Shown: positions 48,159 through 58,201 of the stretch, piece by piece | Layout: every line of letters starts with the position of its first letter | Position numbering within the stretch: the stretch's first letter is position 1 | The notes under the pieces: generated by a model | What the model was told of the DNA's origin: nothing | The model's input: the letters and a program-made list of their open reading frames with translations, nothing else | The model's database searches: none | Made by a program: the position numbers and the translations under genes | From: Pycnococcus provasolii | Lineage: Eukaryota; Chlorophyta; Pseudoscourfieldiophyceae; Pseudoscourfieldiales; Pycnococcaceae | NCBI GenBank assembly: GCA_938743325.2 | Contig: OW568888.1 | Span: 310,001 to 374,000 of the forward strand | Direction: 5' to 3' | DNA length: 64,000 nt

Positions 48159-48992
48159 TCAAACTCCCGTTCCGCCCGTTCGGAGGGGGCAAACGCCCGT
48201 CGGGCGCCCGTCGGGTATTTGCCCCCTTTTGAACGGGCGTTTGCCCTTTTCCCCATTTAGCTTGGAGCGAGCGATCATTAATATCGGCTCGTCAATCAGC
48301 TGAATCGGGATGGTCTGGCACTCGTGTACGCGTGGCTGCCATGCGAGGATCGCCGGATGTGCAGTGGCATCCTCCATGGTGGTACGCGTCGGGATGTCAG
48401 CCACATTGGCCTTCGACGCTACCCATTCGCCCCACAGAGCGATATCGTGCATCGCCAGCAGAATGCTAATGCAGTTAGCAATCGCCGAGAGTGACGGTTT
48501 TGTTGCGTAACCGTGTATGATGGCAGACAGTGCTGTGGTGTTGTCGCCCAGGTACACGACTGTGCGGTCCCTCGCCGTGTCCCCAAAGTTCCAAAGCCAG
48601 AACAGGAGCACGAGGAGTTCGTACTGGTTGATTGCACGTTCAGTGTGACCCCCGCCGGCAGCGAGTTCCAAAGCGAGGAATTTCTGGAGCGTTATTGGGA
48701 CGGTTGTCGCCGCGATTCCAGTGGCGGTTGTTGCCAGGTCCTTCCACACGATCGCGATGCGCGGTGTGCTCCCTCCAGTGGCGTCGCCGTACACGAGGAT
48801 AGGCGGACGCGGGGGTCGCCGGCAGTGATGTACTCGTGGCGGTAGAGCCGGTAGCAGCGCGACGAAGAAACGTAACGCCGCGCTGAGCGGGCGGGTGAGC
48901 CGTTGCGTGTCATCCCGACCCGCGGCGCGATGCCAGAGCGGCTGGATAGCTGCGCGCCCGATGCGGGCGAACGCTGACGCCGTGGCGAACAT
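48159..48992 (-). mobile_element. Retroelement RNase H remnant
   Basis: A 277-residue frame resembling the RNase H portion of a reverse-transcribing element (DIRS or LTR-type): a first Asp strand (LVYGDATGG), a Glu helix (INQYELLVLLFWLWNFG), an Asp-Asn strand (VVYLGDNTTALS) and a late NVADIPTR motif where such elements have N-x-AD-x-x-SR. No reverse transcriptase, integrase, recombinase or terminal repeat is seen beside it. It is a fossil fragment, not a whole element. It lies between the two CATGCCGGCGCC elements. Confidence 0.6.
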
Positions 48993-49656
48993 AATTTTGC
49001 CTGCTAATGATGCTGCGGTAGCCGGCGCACTGACTGAAACCTATACTCTCTTGTGAGCGTGGACTTGACCTTAAGTGACCTTAAGACAGCCACACTGGAA
49101 GTAAGTATAAAGCAGTTATAACCACTGGTAGTGGCCGCCACTAGATATAGGTTTGGTATCCCCTCTGACTACGAATCGAGTAGACAAAGAGAAGAATGAT
49201 CGATTACAAGATACTCATCGGACGAGCCCATCTAGTGGCTCGCCCACAGGACGCCTCTGGGCCGACCAGAGGCCCTAGGAGACACCTCTTCACCACCGTA
49301 GAAGTGGCGATAAGGCCTTCAATCAAATCCCATCCAAATCCAACCCAATATCTTCACCAGTAGATAAATCAGGAGCCAGGGAGCCGCCACTCCTTCACAT
49401 GTCACAAACCCACGTGGCGGAACTCCGAAACCAAACTCACCTGAAACCCCTAAAACATAAACCCCAGTCCGGGAGCCCAAAAACCAATTCCAAGGCACCC
49501 GAAACCCCAATCCATCAAAACCCCAAAACAGAACCTGCGAGACCTAAACGCCCTCGCTCACTCCTCCCGAGCAGGGTCTCGGGGTACAAACTCCCTGCAC
49601 AGTGTCCTGTCACGCAACCACAACCTTGAAGTCGACCCGCTCTCCCTCGTTAAGGT
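48993..49656. other. Intergenic DNA between retroelement remnant and second inverted-repeat element
   Basis: No gene seen. Contains GACCTTAAGTGACCTTAAG and, at 49440-49530, several AAACCCC/AACCCC motifs of the kind found before genes elsewhere in the window. Confidence 0.5.
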
Positions 49657-50008
49657 CATGCCGGCGCCCTCATGGCGTCGTCGCCACTGGCAGGGGCTTA
49701 GGCTGAGTGTTTAGCTTGTGAACTGGTGGGCTGGTGGGCTGGCTGGGTGTTGGTGTACGAGATGTAAGTTCATCTTGTTACATCGTCAACTACCTCTTCG
49801 CCTTAAGGTCACCCCACTCATCCTTAAGGTCGTGCCTACCTTCCCCCTCCTTGTGTGTTTGATGTTAAACAATGTTGTTACATGAACTTACACGAGGTAC
49901 ACTCACAGCCCACTGGTCACCCAGATACCCACTCACTCAGCCAGATACCTCAGACTGCGCCACTACGCGCGCCACCATCACCGGCGACGACGCCATGGCG
50001 CCGGCATG
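49657..50008. mobile_element. Inverted-repeat element CATGCCGGCGCC, copy 2
   Basis: 352 bases, same family and orientation-symmetric ends as copy 1. The right arm (CAGACTGCGCCACTACGCGC to GGCGCCGGCATG) is well preserved; the left arm matches for only about 35 bases. The centres share CCTTAAGGTC, CCTTCCCCCTCC and TGTTGTTACATG. Both copies are followed by GCGAGC on the right. Confidence 0.75.
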
Positions 50009-51407
50009 GCGAGCTCATCAGTCGTACCTCCTCCCTGGTCGAAGCAAACAAACGCAAGGCGGGTTTAGGGGTCAAACTTCCTGGAGCGGAAAAGCCAAGG
50101 GTGAGGGCTGGGAGAGTCAAGGAGCGTTACAGTCTCGACTTGTACGCCCCTTTCAAACTTTTCTTCCCGCCTTGTGAAATAAACTACAAAATGATGACAC
50201 GACCAAACACAACGGCAGATCGGCGTAATACGGCAGAAAGGGTGGGGGATGCTCGGAAAACTCAAAGATAGTGGCACATCAAGTCGTATTTCTCGATTAC
50301 CAGGTCCGACAACCACGAGTTCGGTCTGAGAAAGGAAGTAGGGGTTTGGATCTACCAAAAAAAGGTCGAAAATGGTCGATTCGGGGTTATCTTCGTGACG
50401 TGTTCCCGACCACCCAGACGTGATTTTGAGGTAAGCGTCGGCGTGCACGACGTGCCGAAGACCTCGCGCACGCGCTGCGACAACGCGCACACCCCCACCT
50501 CGCCGTACAAAAAAGTTGGTGTGAAATTCCAAAATATTTATGGTCAAAGTAAAAGTTCACACAAGCTAGGAGCGTGCTTTCTTTTTCAGACGCGAAATAT
50601 GTACCGAAAAAAAAAAGATTTCAGATCTGTTAAAGTTTGACATGGCATCATCTTAAGCATAATTAGGACGTGTCGTATACAAAAAATATCATGTCAAAAC
50701 CTTCTGGAACGGCGAAGATAACGCAATTTGCCCTAACCCTAGCTGTAACCCTAGCCCTAATTCGTAACCCTAGCGTAACCCTAGCATAACCCTAGCCGTA
50801 ACCCTAAATGTTCATATAACGGGACCAAACAACGGGGGATGTGCAGAAATCACCTTAACACCATGAAAATGGTCGGCGGCGGATTCGGGGTTTGGATTCG
50901 GGGTTAGTCCTAACCCTTTTTTTTCTGAGGAGGGGGTCATGACGAGGTAACGTCATGACGTCGGGGTCATGACCGTCACATGACGCGTCATGACCACCCC
51001 GAAAATCGTATGACTAGGTAATGTGGCAACTATATACAGGACTACGACGACAGGTTATGTCATCACGTTTTCCTTTGTAAAGGTGTGATCATTCTTCCCT
51101 CTGCCAATCCATGGCGGAGTAGGTTAGAAACACACTTCTTTTTACCGTTGATACTAATTTTTGTTGTCTTCATCTCTGGTCATTCGCCGCGCTGCAGATT
51201 GCTACTGCATCCCCCAAACGACAGTACCCCTTGCTTCCAACCCCTAATTAACCACTCTGTCCCCATTCTGGACGTTGTTTTTCCCCCTTGTTGTTTCCGG
51301 ACTTTCCAAACGGATTTGACCGTTGGGTGACTTTTCTCCCCCTGTTTTTTTCCCCTTCCCCCTCCCTTCATTCCGCGTTCCCTCCGCGTCCCATCCCATC
51401 CGCGCGA
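50009..51407. other. Repeat-containing spacer upstream of a coiled-coil gene
   Basis: No convincing gene. Holds diverged telomere-like repeats at about 50731-50806 (CCCTAACCCTAGC, GTAACCCTAGC and variants), TTCGGGGTTTGGATTCGGGGTT at 50883-50904, and a cluster of TCATGACG/CGTCATGA inverted units at 50936-50995. A pyrimidine-rich stretch (51290-51390) leads to the ATG at 51408 and may be its 5' leader. Confidence 0.5.
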
Positions 51408-54400
51408 ATGTCCGGTGTGCCTGTGTCGTACGCGTCTGTCTCCCATTCTCATATGGCGAGTGGACCGGGTGTGAATTCTTTGAATGCCGATTACGCATCA
51501 GGAGGAGGAGGATCATCGACCGTTTTGCGTGCGGGGAAACCTATGCAACTTTCGAATATGGCGAACATTCAAGGGGGGGCAGGTGGTCCTGGTGGGTATC
51601 CTCATGTTCAGGGGAGTGGTGGGAGTGGTGGGGGCATGGGAGGGCATGGGATGCCGGTTGGATATGGGATGCAAGGCGTGTCCCCTGGGGCTCACTACCC
51701 TCAAGCTCATGCTATGATGCAACCTGGGGGTGGTGGCGCCGTCGGGGGATGGATGGGCGCGGCCAAGCTCGTGGGAAACTCCGTCGGCGCATTTGCGCGA
51801 CCACCAAACAACAACCAGGGTGGTGGAGGGGGAGGAGGCGGCCAGCCACCAAGAAGCTTAGGACCGAGCCCGACGCCGAACTTGAACGCCGCGGCCGCAG
51901 CCATGGGCGCCGCAGGCGCGCCTGGACCGGGCGCCATGGCGGCCGTCGCCATGGCCGCGAACCGATTCCAGTCAAACGCGGGGATGCCTTCGCACGCGTC
52001 GCTCGACGCGGAAAAGTCGTCGGGAGACGTCAGCTACGACGTCTCGCACCTCTCGACGAGAAACGCAAGACTCGAAGATAAACTTGCCAAGGCTCTGACG
52101 AAAAACCGCGCCATGGCGAAGTACTACGACCAGCTGCTTGCGAAGATGAAGGAGACGCACGCGACGGAAGTCGAGACGAAAAACAGGGAACTCACGTCAG
52201 CCAAGGAGGAAATTCTGACGTTACGTGGAACGACAGACACACTCGACAGAGAAAGAAGAGAACGGGAGGACATGGCGAGGGAACTCAGCACGATGAGGCA
52301 CGCGGAGGCTAGACTGCGCGACGAAATCACGCGACTCGGCGACTCGCTGTCGAGCGAGCAGAACCGCGTTCGCGAGAAGGACGACGAAATCGCCGAGGCG
52401 CGCAGGCGACTGCAAGATGCGCAGGCGGACGTCGGGCGTGCTGAGCGGGAGAGGGATGCCGCAAAGCACGCGGTGGAGCTAGCGCAGGGAACGCAGCAGG
52501 GTGGACTCGCGGGGCCGCGCGGACGCAGCCTCGACGCGGACGACGAGGTGGCTGAACTGCGCGAGCTGCTCGCTTCCGTTCGCGCGGAGAGAGATGCGCA
52601 GAGGGCGAAGGATGATGCCCTCAGTGTACAGCTGTCGGCAATCAAGGAGCAGGCGCTCGAGCGGATTGAGGAAAATGCGCGAGTTACGAAAGAGCTCGCC
52701 GCGGTATCAAGCCAGCTTGCGCGCGCCGAGGCGGAACGCGATGCGTCGCAGCGAGAGCTCGCCTCCACGAAGGAGCGAGCGAACGTCGACGACCTGGAGC
52801 GTCGCACGCGCGAGGAGGCGTTCCAGCGTAAGCTCGACTCCGCGGCTGAGTCGCGCGACTCCGCGATGCTTCGCGCGGAGGAGTATGCGTCGGCGGCGGA
52901 CAAGCTGAAGGAAAGCGAGCGAGCACGCATGCTGCTGAGCGAGCAGGTTGCAAGCCTGAATGGAAAGCTGGAGGAGATGAGCGACCGATTTGTCCTCGCA
53001 AATCAGGAAAAGGAAATTCTCATCAGGCATAGCGCAAAGGCGACGGCGCTCGAGGCGCGCACGAGCGAATTGCACGCGGAGGTGTCAACCGCAATCAACG
53101 AGAGGAATTCCCTGCGCGTTCGCCTCGACCACGCAACAGCAAGCGCCGACCGCCGTCTCGAAAGATGCGCAACCTCCATGCGCAAGTTTTGCTACAGCGC
53201 GTCTCGTTCCGACACAACCATGGCTGACAACCTGCGTGCTTGCGAGTACGAGCTTGGCGCGATCACGCAGAGTACGGTCAAGCTTGTGTCTGTCGCGGAG
53301 CGTGACGCCGCGGCACTCGCTCGACTGGCGATCGAGGTAATTCGATCAAGCCGCAGTGTGGTCAAGGAACTTGGGGCAGACGTCGTGCGTCTCACGTATG
53401 AGATGCGCTCAACATCAGAAAATAGCCTGGCTGCGCGCCTCGCCGAGGCTCACCGTTTCCAGCGAAAGACTGCGGCTGAGCTAGAAGCATCCGAGAATCG
53501 CGTGGCACAGGTAACTGCAAAGCTCAGGGCTGTGCGCGACGTAAGCCGCGAGGCGGGAGAGAGGCTCATCGCCGCACTCGTCTCGACATCGCCAAATGGA
53601 AACTGGGAAGTGCACCCATCCGCCGCGTCGGCGCGTGCAGCAGTGCTTGCTGGAGGAGGCGAGACGAAGCTCTTCGCCGCGGATGGAGAAGCAGACCAAG
53701 CAAACGCCACAAACGAAGCGACTCAAGCTGACGGCGAAGCTCCCTCCGATCATCAACATCAGCAGCAGCAGCCCTCGTCGTCGACAGCGACGAACCCTGT
53801 TGCGTCGTTTGCACTAGGCGCGGCACGCGCCGAGGAAACCCGCAGCGCACAGCCATCGACCACTGCGCCCGACGACGTTGCGGTGGCACAAGGTGGGGCG
53901 GCGGCACTGCTAGCGCAGTCCGCTTTGCGCGACCGACGACGTTGTCGCGCATATCGTTTCCAGCTTCTCGTCGTTGCCGCGTACCATCGACACTACAAGC
54001 GCAGCGTCGAAGAGTTTGGCGCCGATGCGCCAAATGCTGGCGTGTGCACGATGCTGCGCAATCAGGTCAAGATTGCACAGCTGGAGCGCCGCAAGGCTGA
54101 ACGTCTCGGTGGCAAGGCTGGGGCTGGACTTCGCTGGTCGCTGCTGTCAGAGCGCATGCTGCGGTACGCAGAACGCGGCGCGGTGCGCGAAAGTGCCGCC
54201 GCGGGCTTCGCGCTAACGCGCAAGACGATGCAGCTGGACCTGGCAACGCGCGAGCGACGCGCAGGCCAGCAGCTCCTCGCCGGGAAGGAGGCGGATCTTG
54301 TGATGGCGAAGGACATGCTCAAGAAGGCGTTGGACGACCGCGACGGAATTCTTAAAAGGTTGTCGCACTGGTGCACACGCGTCAACGAGCACGTTAAGCG

Positions 54401-55367
54401 ACGGCGTGCGTACAGTTGGGCTGAACGCGTCGTAATGGATGGCGATCCAACCTCAAACGCGATCGGCTCGCGCGCACCTGAGGTGCTTGCCGCGGGAGAG
54501 GCGGCTGTTGATGTCGTCACGAGCGGAGGCGAGAGGCCTCTCACGCTGCTTCTCCCAAGCCCGCGTTCCATACTTGCTGACGTGCGTGGCGCTGCCGCGC
54601 TTGACGAGCAGGAGCTCTACGGTGCCGACCGTCGTGCTCGCTCGCTTGCTGCGGAGGCTGCAGATGAGGAGGAGGCTCTTGCCACGAGTGTGCGCCGAGC
54701 TGCCCAAGCGGCGCTGGAGACGGAATCACAGTCGGCATTTGACGCGATCCGCGGCATTGTTGACGAGTGCCTGAAAACGTCCGCCCAACTTGAGGAGTAC
54801 GCCTCGGCTGCCACCGCGTCAATCCAAGCCATTGCCGCGGATCCGACTGGTGCGACGACCGGCATCGACCCCGCAGCTGCCGCAGCTGAGGCTGAGGAGA
54901 AAGTGCGCCTTGCCGATGAGGCTGAGCGCGCCATCGAGCAGGAGCTCGAAGCGCTTAGCACAAGGGAGCCTAACCAGGCAAAAGATCGCGATGTTTCGGT
55001 GGTGTTAGCTGGGAATGCGTTTCCGCAACCGACCGCGGCGGGTGCTGGCATGGAGGAACAAGGCCTGCGTCTGAAAGCATTCGCTCTTGAGGCAGTCTTA
55101 CGCGCGCATCGCACGGAGCGAAAGCTGCAGGCGCTCGAAACGCAGCAGATGCAGATGCAGCAGCAAATGCAGGCGCAGATGCAGCAGCAAATGGAGATGC
55201 AGATGCAGCAGGACCCACTGGCATCGATGGTGGATGCGGCAGCACCTCCTGAGGAACGCGCACCATCTGCGGCACCTTCGACGAGCTCGAGAGCGCCGGC
55301 TGCCAAGGGCAAGGCGCCAGCCAAGTCCAAGTCGTTGGCGAAGGCGCCGACGAGGAAGAAGCGGTAA
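51408..55367 (+). CDS. Large coiled-coil protein, function unknown
   Basis: 1,319 residues from the ATG at 51408. Residues 1-200 are Gly/Met/Pro-rich low complexity. Long Arg/Glu/Ala-rich coiled coils cover about 215-720 and parts of 830-1180. A Gln/Met repeat (LETQQMQMQQQMQAQMQQQM) lies near 1250 and a Lys/Ala/Pro tail ends the protein. A non-coil island with Cys (RCATSMRKFCYSASRS) at about 585 and a helical domain with VVAAYHRHYKRSVEEFGADA at about 850 may be globular. No motor, FHA or Golgi-targeting domain is recognised. A centrosomal, flagellar or tether role is possible. TGTAA lies at 55419-55423. Confidence 0.75.
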   Translation: MSGVPVSYASVSHSHMASGPGVNSLNADYASGGGGSSTVLRAGKPMQLSNMANIQGGAGGPGGYPHVQGSGGSGGGMGGHGMPVGYGMQGVSPGAHYPQAHAMMQPGGGGAVGGWMGAAKLVGNSVGAFARPPNNNQGGGGGGGGQPPRSLGPSPTPNLNAAAAAMGAAGAPGPGAMAAVAMAANRFQSNAGMPSHASLDAEKSSGDVSYDVSHLSTRNARLEDKLAKALTKNRAMAKYYDQLLAKMKETHATEVETKNRELTSAKEEILTLRGTTDTLDRERREREDMARELSTMRHAEARLRDEITRLGDSLSSEQNRVREKDDEIAEARRRLQDAQADVGRAERERDAAKHAVELAQGTQQGGLAGPRGRSLDADDEVAELRELLASVRAERDAQRAKDDALSVQLSAIKEQALERIEENARVTKELAAVSSQLARAEAERDASQRELASTKERANVDDLERRTREEAFQRKLDSAAESRDSAMLRAEEYASAADKLKESERARMLLSEQVASLNGKLEEMSDRFVLANQEKEILIRHSAKATALEARTSELHAEVSTAINERNSLRVRLDHATASADRRLERCATSMRKFCYSASRSDTTMADNLRACEYELGAITQSTVKLVSVAERDAAALARLAIEVIRSSRSVVKELGADVVRLTYEMRSTSENSLAARLAEAHRFQRKTAAELEASENRVAQVTAKLRAVRDVSREAGERLIAALVSTSPNGNWEVHPSAASARAAVLAGGGETKLFAADGEADQANATNEATQADGEAPSDHQHQQQQPSSSTATNPVASFALGAARAEETRSAQPSTTAPDDVAVAQGGAAALLAQSALRDRRRCRAYRFQLLVVAAYHRHYKRSVEEFGADAPNAGVCTMLRNQVKIAQLERRKAERLGGKAGAGLRWSLLSERMLRYAERGAVRESAAAGFALTRKTMQLDLATRERRAGQQLLAGKEADLVMAKDMLKKALDDRDGILKRLSHWCTRVNEHVKRRRAYSWAERVVMDGDPTSNAIGSRAPEVLAAGEAAVDVVTSGGERPLTLLLPSPRSILADVRGAAALDEQELYGADRRARSLAAEAADEEEALATSVRRAAQAALETESQSAFDAIRGIVDECLKTSAQLEEYASAATASIQAIAADPTGATTGIDPAAAAAEAEEKVRLADEAERAIEQELEALSTREPNQAKDRDVSVVLAGNAFPQPTAAGAGMEEQGLRLKAFALEAVLRAHRTERKLQALETQQMQMQQQMQAQMQQQMEMQMQQDPLASMVDAAAPPEERAPSAAPSTSSRAPAAKGKAPAKSKSLAKAPTRKKR

Positions 55368-55452
55368 ATTTTTCATGTGAAAAGACTACTCTGTGTGTTA
55401 CTATCTTAATTGTGTTAATGTAATATTACCCAGCCTTCGATCACTGCGCCCG

Positions 55453-56847
55453 TCAGCTCGTGCCGCGCGTGCTCCACCACTCGTGGATGCTCGCAGCGCT
55501 CAAAGGGCTCGGGAGCCCTTTGGGGTCGTACCCGAGCACTCCCGTGAGCTTGGCGCGCATGTCGTCCGTCACCTCCAGAGTCTTGCCGTCAGGCAACTTC
55601 GCGTAGTACTCGCCTTCGGTCCTGAAGAGATCTGCAGCCGGCACTTCAGGAAGCGTCGCGCCCACGAGCGCAACCTGCTCGCGAACAAACACCAGGATGC
55701 GGTGAACAGCCTCGTGGCCGTCGAGCCCGTAGAGTGCGTGCTCGTTGTACGCGAAGTGCACGCCCTTCTTCTTTTTGATTTTGCGTGTCTGCAGAACGAG
55801 GCCCGGAAAGCTTGTTTCCAGCCACTTCCTCAGCTCCGCCTCATTCCTATGGTTCGACATGCTTAAGCCAATAGCGTTCATCAACAAACAAACCGGCTGC
55901 ACTGCGTGGCGCGTCTTCATTACGGGCGTGTAGCACGTGCGCATCTCCGTGCTCTGTCCCTCTTGTGCGTCCGTGGGTTCGACGTTCGCGTCAGCATCGA
56001 TGGGTTCCGCTTGCGAAGCTGGGGCGACTGTTGTCGAGCACGTTCGCGCCTTCTTGTGCACGGGCTGAGTGGGGCAGAGTGGGTCGCTTGGCCTCTTCCA
56101 GTTTTCGATTTCTGCCACGGCCGCCGCCAGCGCCGCCGCACGCGCGGCGACATCTTCTCCCCCAGAAGCAGGCAGGTATTTGTGGTCGGCTTCCGCCTTA
56201 CTATCATCACTGAACGCAAACTTCACGTCATTGTAGCTGCGTTTGTTTTGAAGAAGCGTATCAGTCTCTTCTTCGCGCTCGCACAGCTCGAGCTCCGCAA
56301 GGAACCTGGTTGCGTTTGGAGGTTCGCGCAGTAGAAGCGTGCTCTGTGAGGAGTGTGCAGATCGCAAACACCACCACCAGCCCGGCCTGTCATCACGGGC
56401 CGCCGTGATGGCTACATCGCTGGCCTCAGCACCATCATCGTTCGGGGACCAAAGTTGATCACCGAGGATGTGACTGGGATGTGGAATGTGGACGAATGGT
56501 TCCGAAGAAGGATGGGCCTCCAGCTCATTGACAGTCTCCCCTAGCTCCTTGATGGTCTTGACGGCAGAGGCCATAGAAGACATCAGTTCTTTCATCTGGT
56601 CCTGGTCTTCATCGGTCTTAAGCTTGGGGAGCTTAAGCTTGGGGAGAGCCTCGTTATCTTCGTCGATATCGATATGTGGTCTGCGACGACGCTTGCTGGG
56701 GCTGGAAACGGCGACATCTTCCTCTTGCTTCTCCGCATCGCTGTCCGCCTTAACATGGGCGTGCGCTTCGTGTTCAGCTTTCACTCCGCACTTCACCGCT
56801 TCGGCCTTGTCTTCGTCGCACACAACGTTGTTGTTGTTGTCGCTCAT
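55453..56847 (-). CDS. Unknown, probably nuclear protein
   Basis: 464 residues from the ATG at 56847. The N-terminus is charged, with a nuclear-localisation-like SPSKRRRRPH at about 50-58, then a short coiled coil (MKELMSSMASAVKTIKELGE). The C-terminal part (about 320-455) looks globular: CLLMNAIGLSMSN, NEAELRKWLETSFPGLVLQT, KKGVHFAYNEHALYGLDGHE and EYYAKLPDGKTLEVTDDMRA. Family not recognised. The gene is divergent from 57596 across an inverted repeat. Confidence 0.65.
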   Translation of the reverse strand: MSDNNNNVVCDEDKAEAVKCGVKAEHEAHAHVKADSDAEKQEEDVAVSSPSKRRRRPHIDIDEDNEALPKLKLPKLKTDEDQDQMKELMSSMASAVKTIKELGETVNELEAHPSSEPFVHIPHPSHILGDQLWSPNDDGAEASDVAITAARDDRPGWWWCLRSAHSSQSTLLLREPPNATRFLAELELCEREEETDTLLQNKRSYNDVKFAFSDDSKAEADHKYLPASGGEDVAARAAALAAAVAEIENWKRPSDPLCPTQPVHKKARTCSTTVAPASQAEPIDADANVEPTDAQEGQSTEMRTCYTPVMKTRHAVQPVCLLMNAIGLSMSNHRNEAELRKWLETSFPGLVLQTRKIKKKKGVHFAYNEHALYGLDGHEAVHRILVFVREQVALVGATLPEVPAADLFRTEGEYYAKLPDGKTLEVTDDMRAKLTGVLGYDPKGLPSPLSAASIHEWWSTRGTS

Positions 56848-56970
56848 TGTAGTTAGCGCGCTAGTCCTTTATGGAGGGTATGCGGCTGGCTGTGAATGAA
56901 GAGCGTGGAAGGGGGGGGAGAAAGACGGGGGGGGGAAGGCGTCCGCATAAAGGGGTTTTCTTGTATCGCT

Positions 56971-57432
56971 GTCCCCAAGGAGGCGCCATAGCGATGATGG
57001 CAAAGTTTGCGATGATTGTGTTTGCTTGCGATGATGGCGAGCGCGACTTCCTCCCTGGCAGCCCCAGGGGGGTGGGGCCACACCGGGGGAACGATGCCTC
57101 GATGCCACCTGGAGCCGGAGGCTACGCTCTGAACTGAGGTTATTATTGCGGTAGGTTGCAATGCAATGCGAGGGTCACGGTCGGCGAAAGATCTTGATCA
57201 ATCACTCGATCAATCACACCACACCGTGATTGCCCACTCCTTTCCCACCCCCTCACCCCTCCTAGGTTGGTAAGTACTATGGTACCAACTATTGATGCAG
57301 GCAAATCCTCCGACCACGGTGGCACGTCTTTCGGTCTTTCGTCTTTCCGGGCCCCGGCCGCGCTCGCCATCATTGCAAACAAACACAATCATCGCAAACT
57401 TTGCCATCATCGCTATGGCGCCTCCTTGGGGA
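56971..57432. repeat. Inverted repeat of about 74 bases in a divergent promoter
   Basis: Arms 56971-57046 and 57359-57432 are inverted copies differing at about three positions, from TCCCCAAGGAGGCGCCATAG to GATGGCGAGCGCG. A second, poorer similarity (CACCTGGAG, GGAACGATGC) flanks the arms in rearranged order. The enclosed 310 bases hold ATCAATCACTCGATCAATCAC and no gene. Confidence 0.85.
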
Positions 57433-57595
57433 CGCCAGAGCTTTGCCGCGTGGGGACCTGGAGGTGGCGGCAGAGCATCGTCCCCCCCGTTCCCCTCACC
57501 CTTCCCCCTTCCCACCACGCCATTCCAAGCTCACAGCACAACCGGCCTCGCCCAAAAAAGAAGCAAACGCGATCACTAGACTCGACGGAGACGCC

Positions 57596-58201
57596 ATGAA
57601 CGGCAACAACAACAATAACAGCAACAACAGCAACAACAATAACAACAACAACAACGTACCCGGGACGCCCCCGCCGGTGATCGCGAGTGTGGCTGGCGCG
57701 GGAGCTCCTGCGCAGGTGACACCCGAGACGCCCCCGCCGTTGCCGCGACGTGCCCGCCGTTTTTTTTGTCCGAAGCAGAACAAGGCCAAGGAGTCTACTT
57801 CGCCGGTCAAGAAACCAGCGACGCTGATCAAGCAGGAGACGGAGAAGATGACGGGTGTGGGGGTAGCCTCGCCGGTCGCGAGCTCGTCCATGATGCCCCC
57901 GCCATTGCCCGCGAGTTCCGCTGGCGTGGGGACTACTACCGCTACGCCAAACAGGCTTGGCGTCGTTGGTGGCGTGCGCCGTCGCAACGTCCCGCCGACG
58001 GGACCCTGCAAGTTGTGCGGGAAGCGCCTCCCACCAATTGGACGCGCGCGCCGTAACGGGGCCTCTCATCACAATGACTGGGAGACGCGCGAATATCACA
58101 AGAAGTGCTGGAAGAGTCTCCGCTTCCCCAGCTACTATGGAGCTCAGCCGTCGCGGAAGCGCTATGGACTATGGAAGCGCCTCTCGTCGTATCTTATGTG
58201 A
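57596..58201 (+). CDS. Unknown protein with C-terminal Cys/His zinc-binding motif
   Basis: 201 residues from the ATG at 57596. It opens with a poly-Asn tract encoded by AAC repeats. A disordered Pro/Ala/Ser region contains two related PPP segments (GTPPPVIASV, ETPPPLPRRA) and an SPVKKP-type site. The C-terminal 65 residues hold CKLCGKRLPP, an HHND, REYHKKCWKSL, in the order Cys2...His-Cys, a likely single zinc site. I do not recognise the family. Confidence 0.6.
   Translation: MNGNNNNNSNNSNNNNNNNNVPGTPPPVIASVAGAGAPAQVTPETPPPLPRRARRFFCPKQNKAKESTSPVKKPATLIKQETEKMTGVGVASPVASSSMMPPPLPASSAGVGTTTATPNRLGVVGGVRRRNVPPTGPCKLCGKRLPPIGRARRNGASHHNDWETREYHKKCWKSLRFPSYYGAQPSRKRYGLWKRLSSYLM

Noticed and set aside
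51323-52081. 252-codon plus-strand frame overlapping the 51408 gene
   Set aside because: Alternative frame of the Gly-rich N-terminus, Trp/Arg-rich translation of GGTGG repeats.
54617-55330. 237-codon minus-strand frame
   Set aside because: Antisense of the coiled-coil gene; poly-Ser/Ala/Cys composition comes from GCG/GAG and CAGATG repeats on the other strand.
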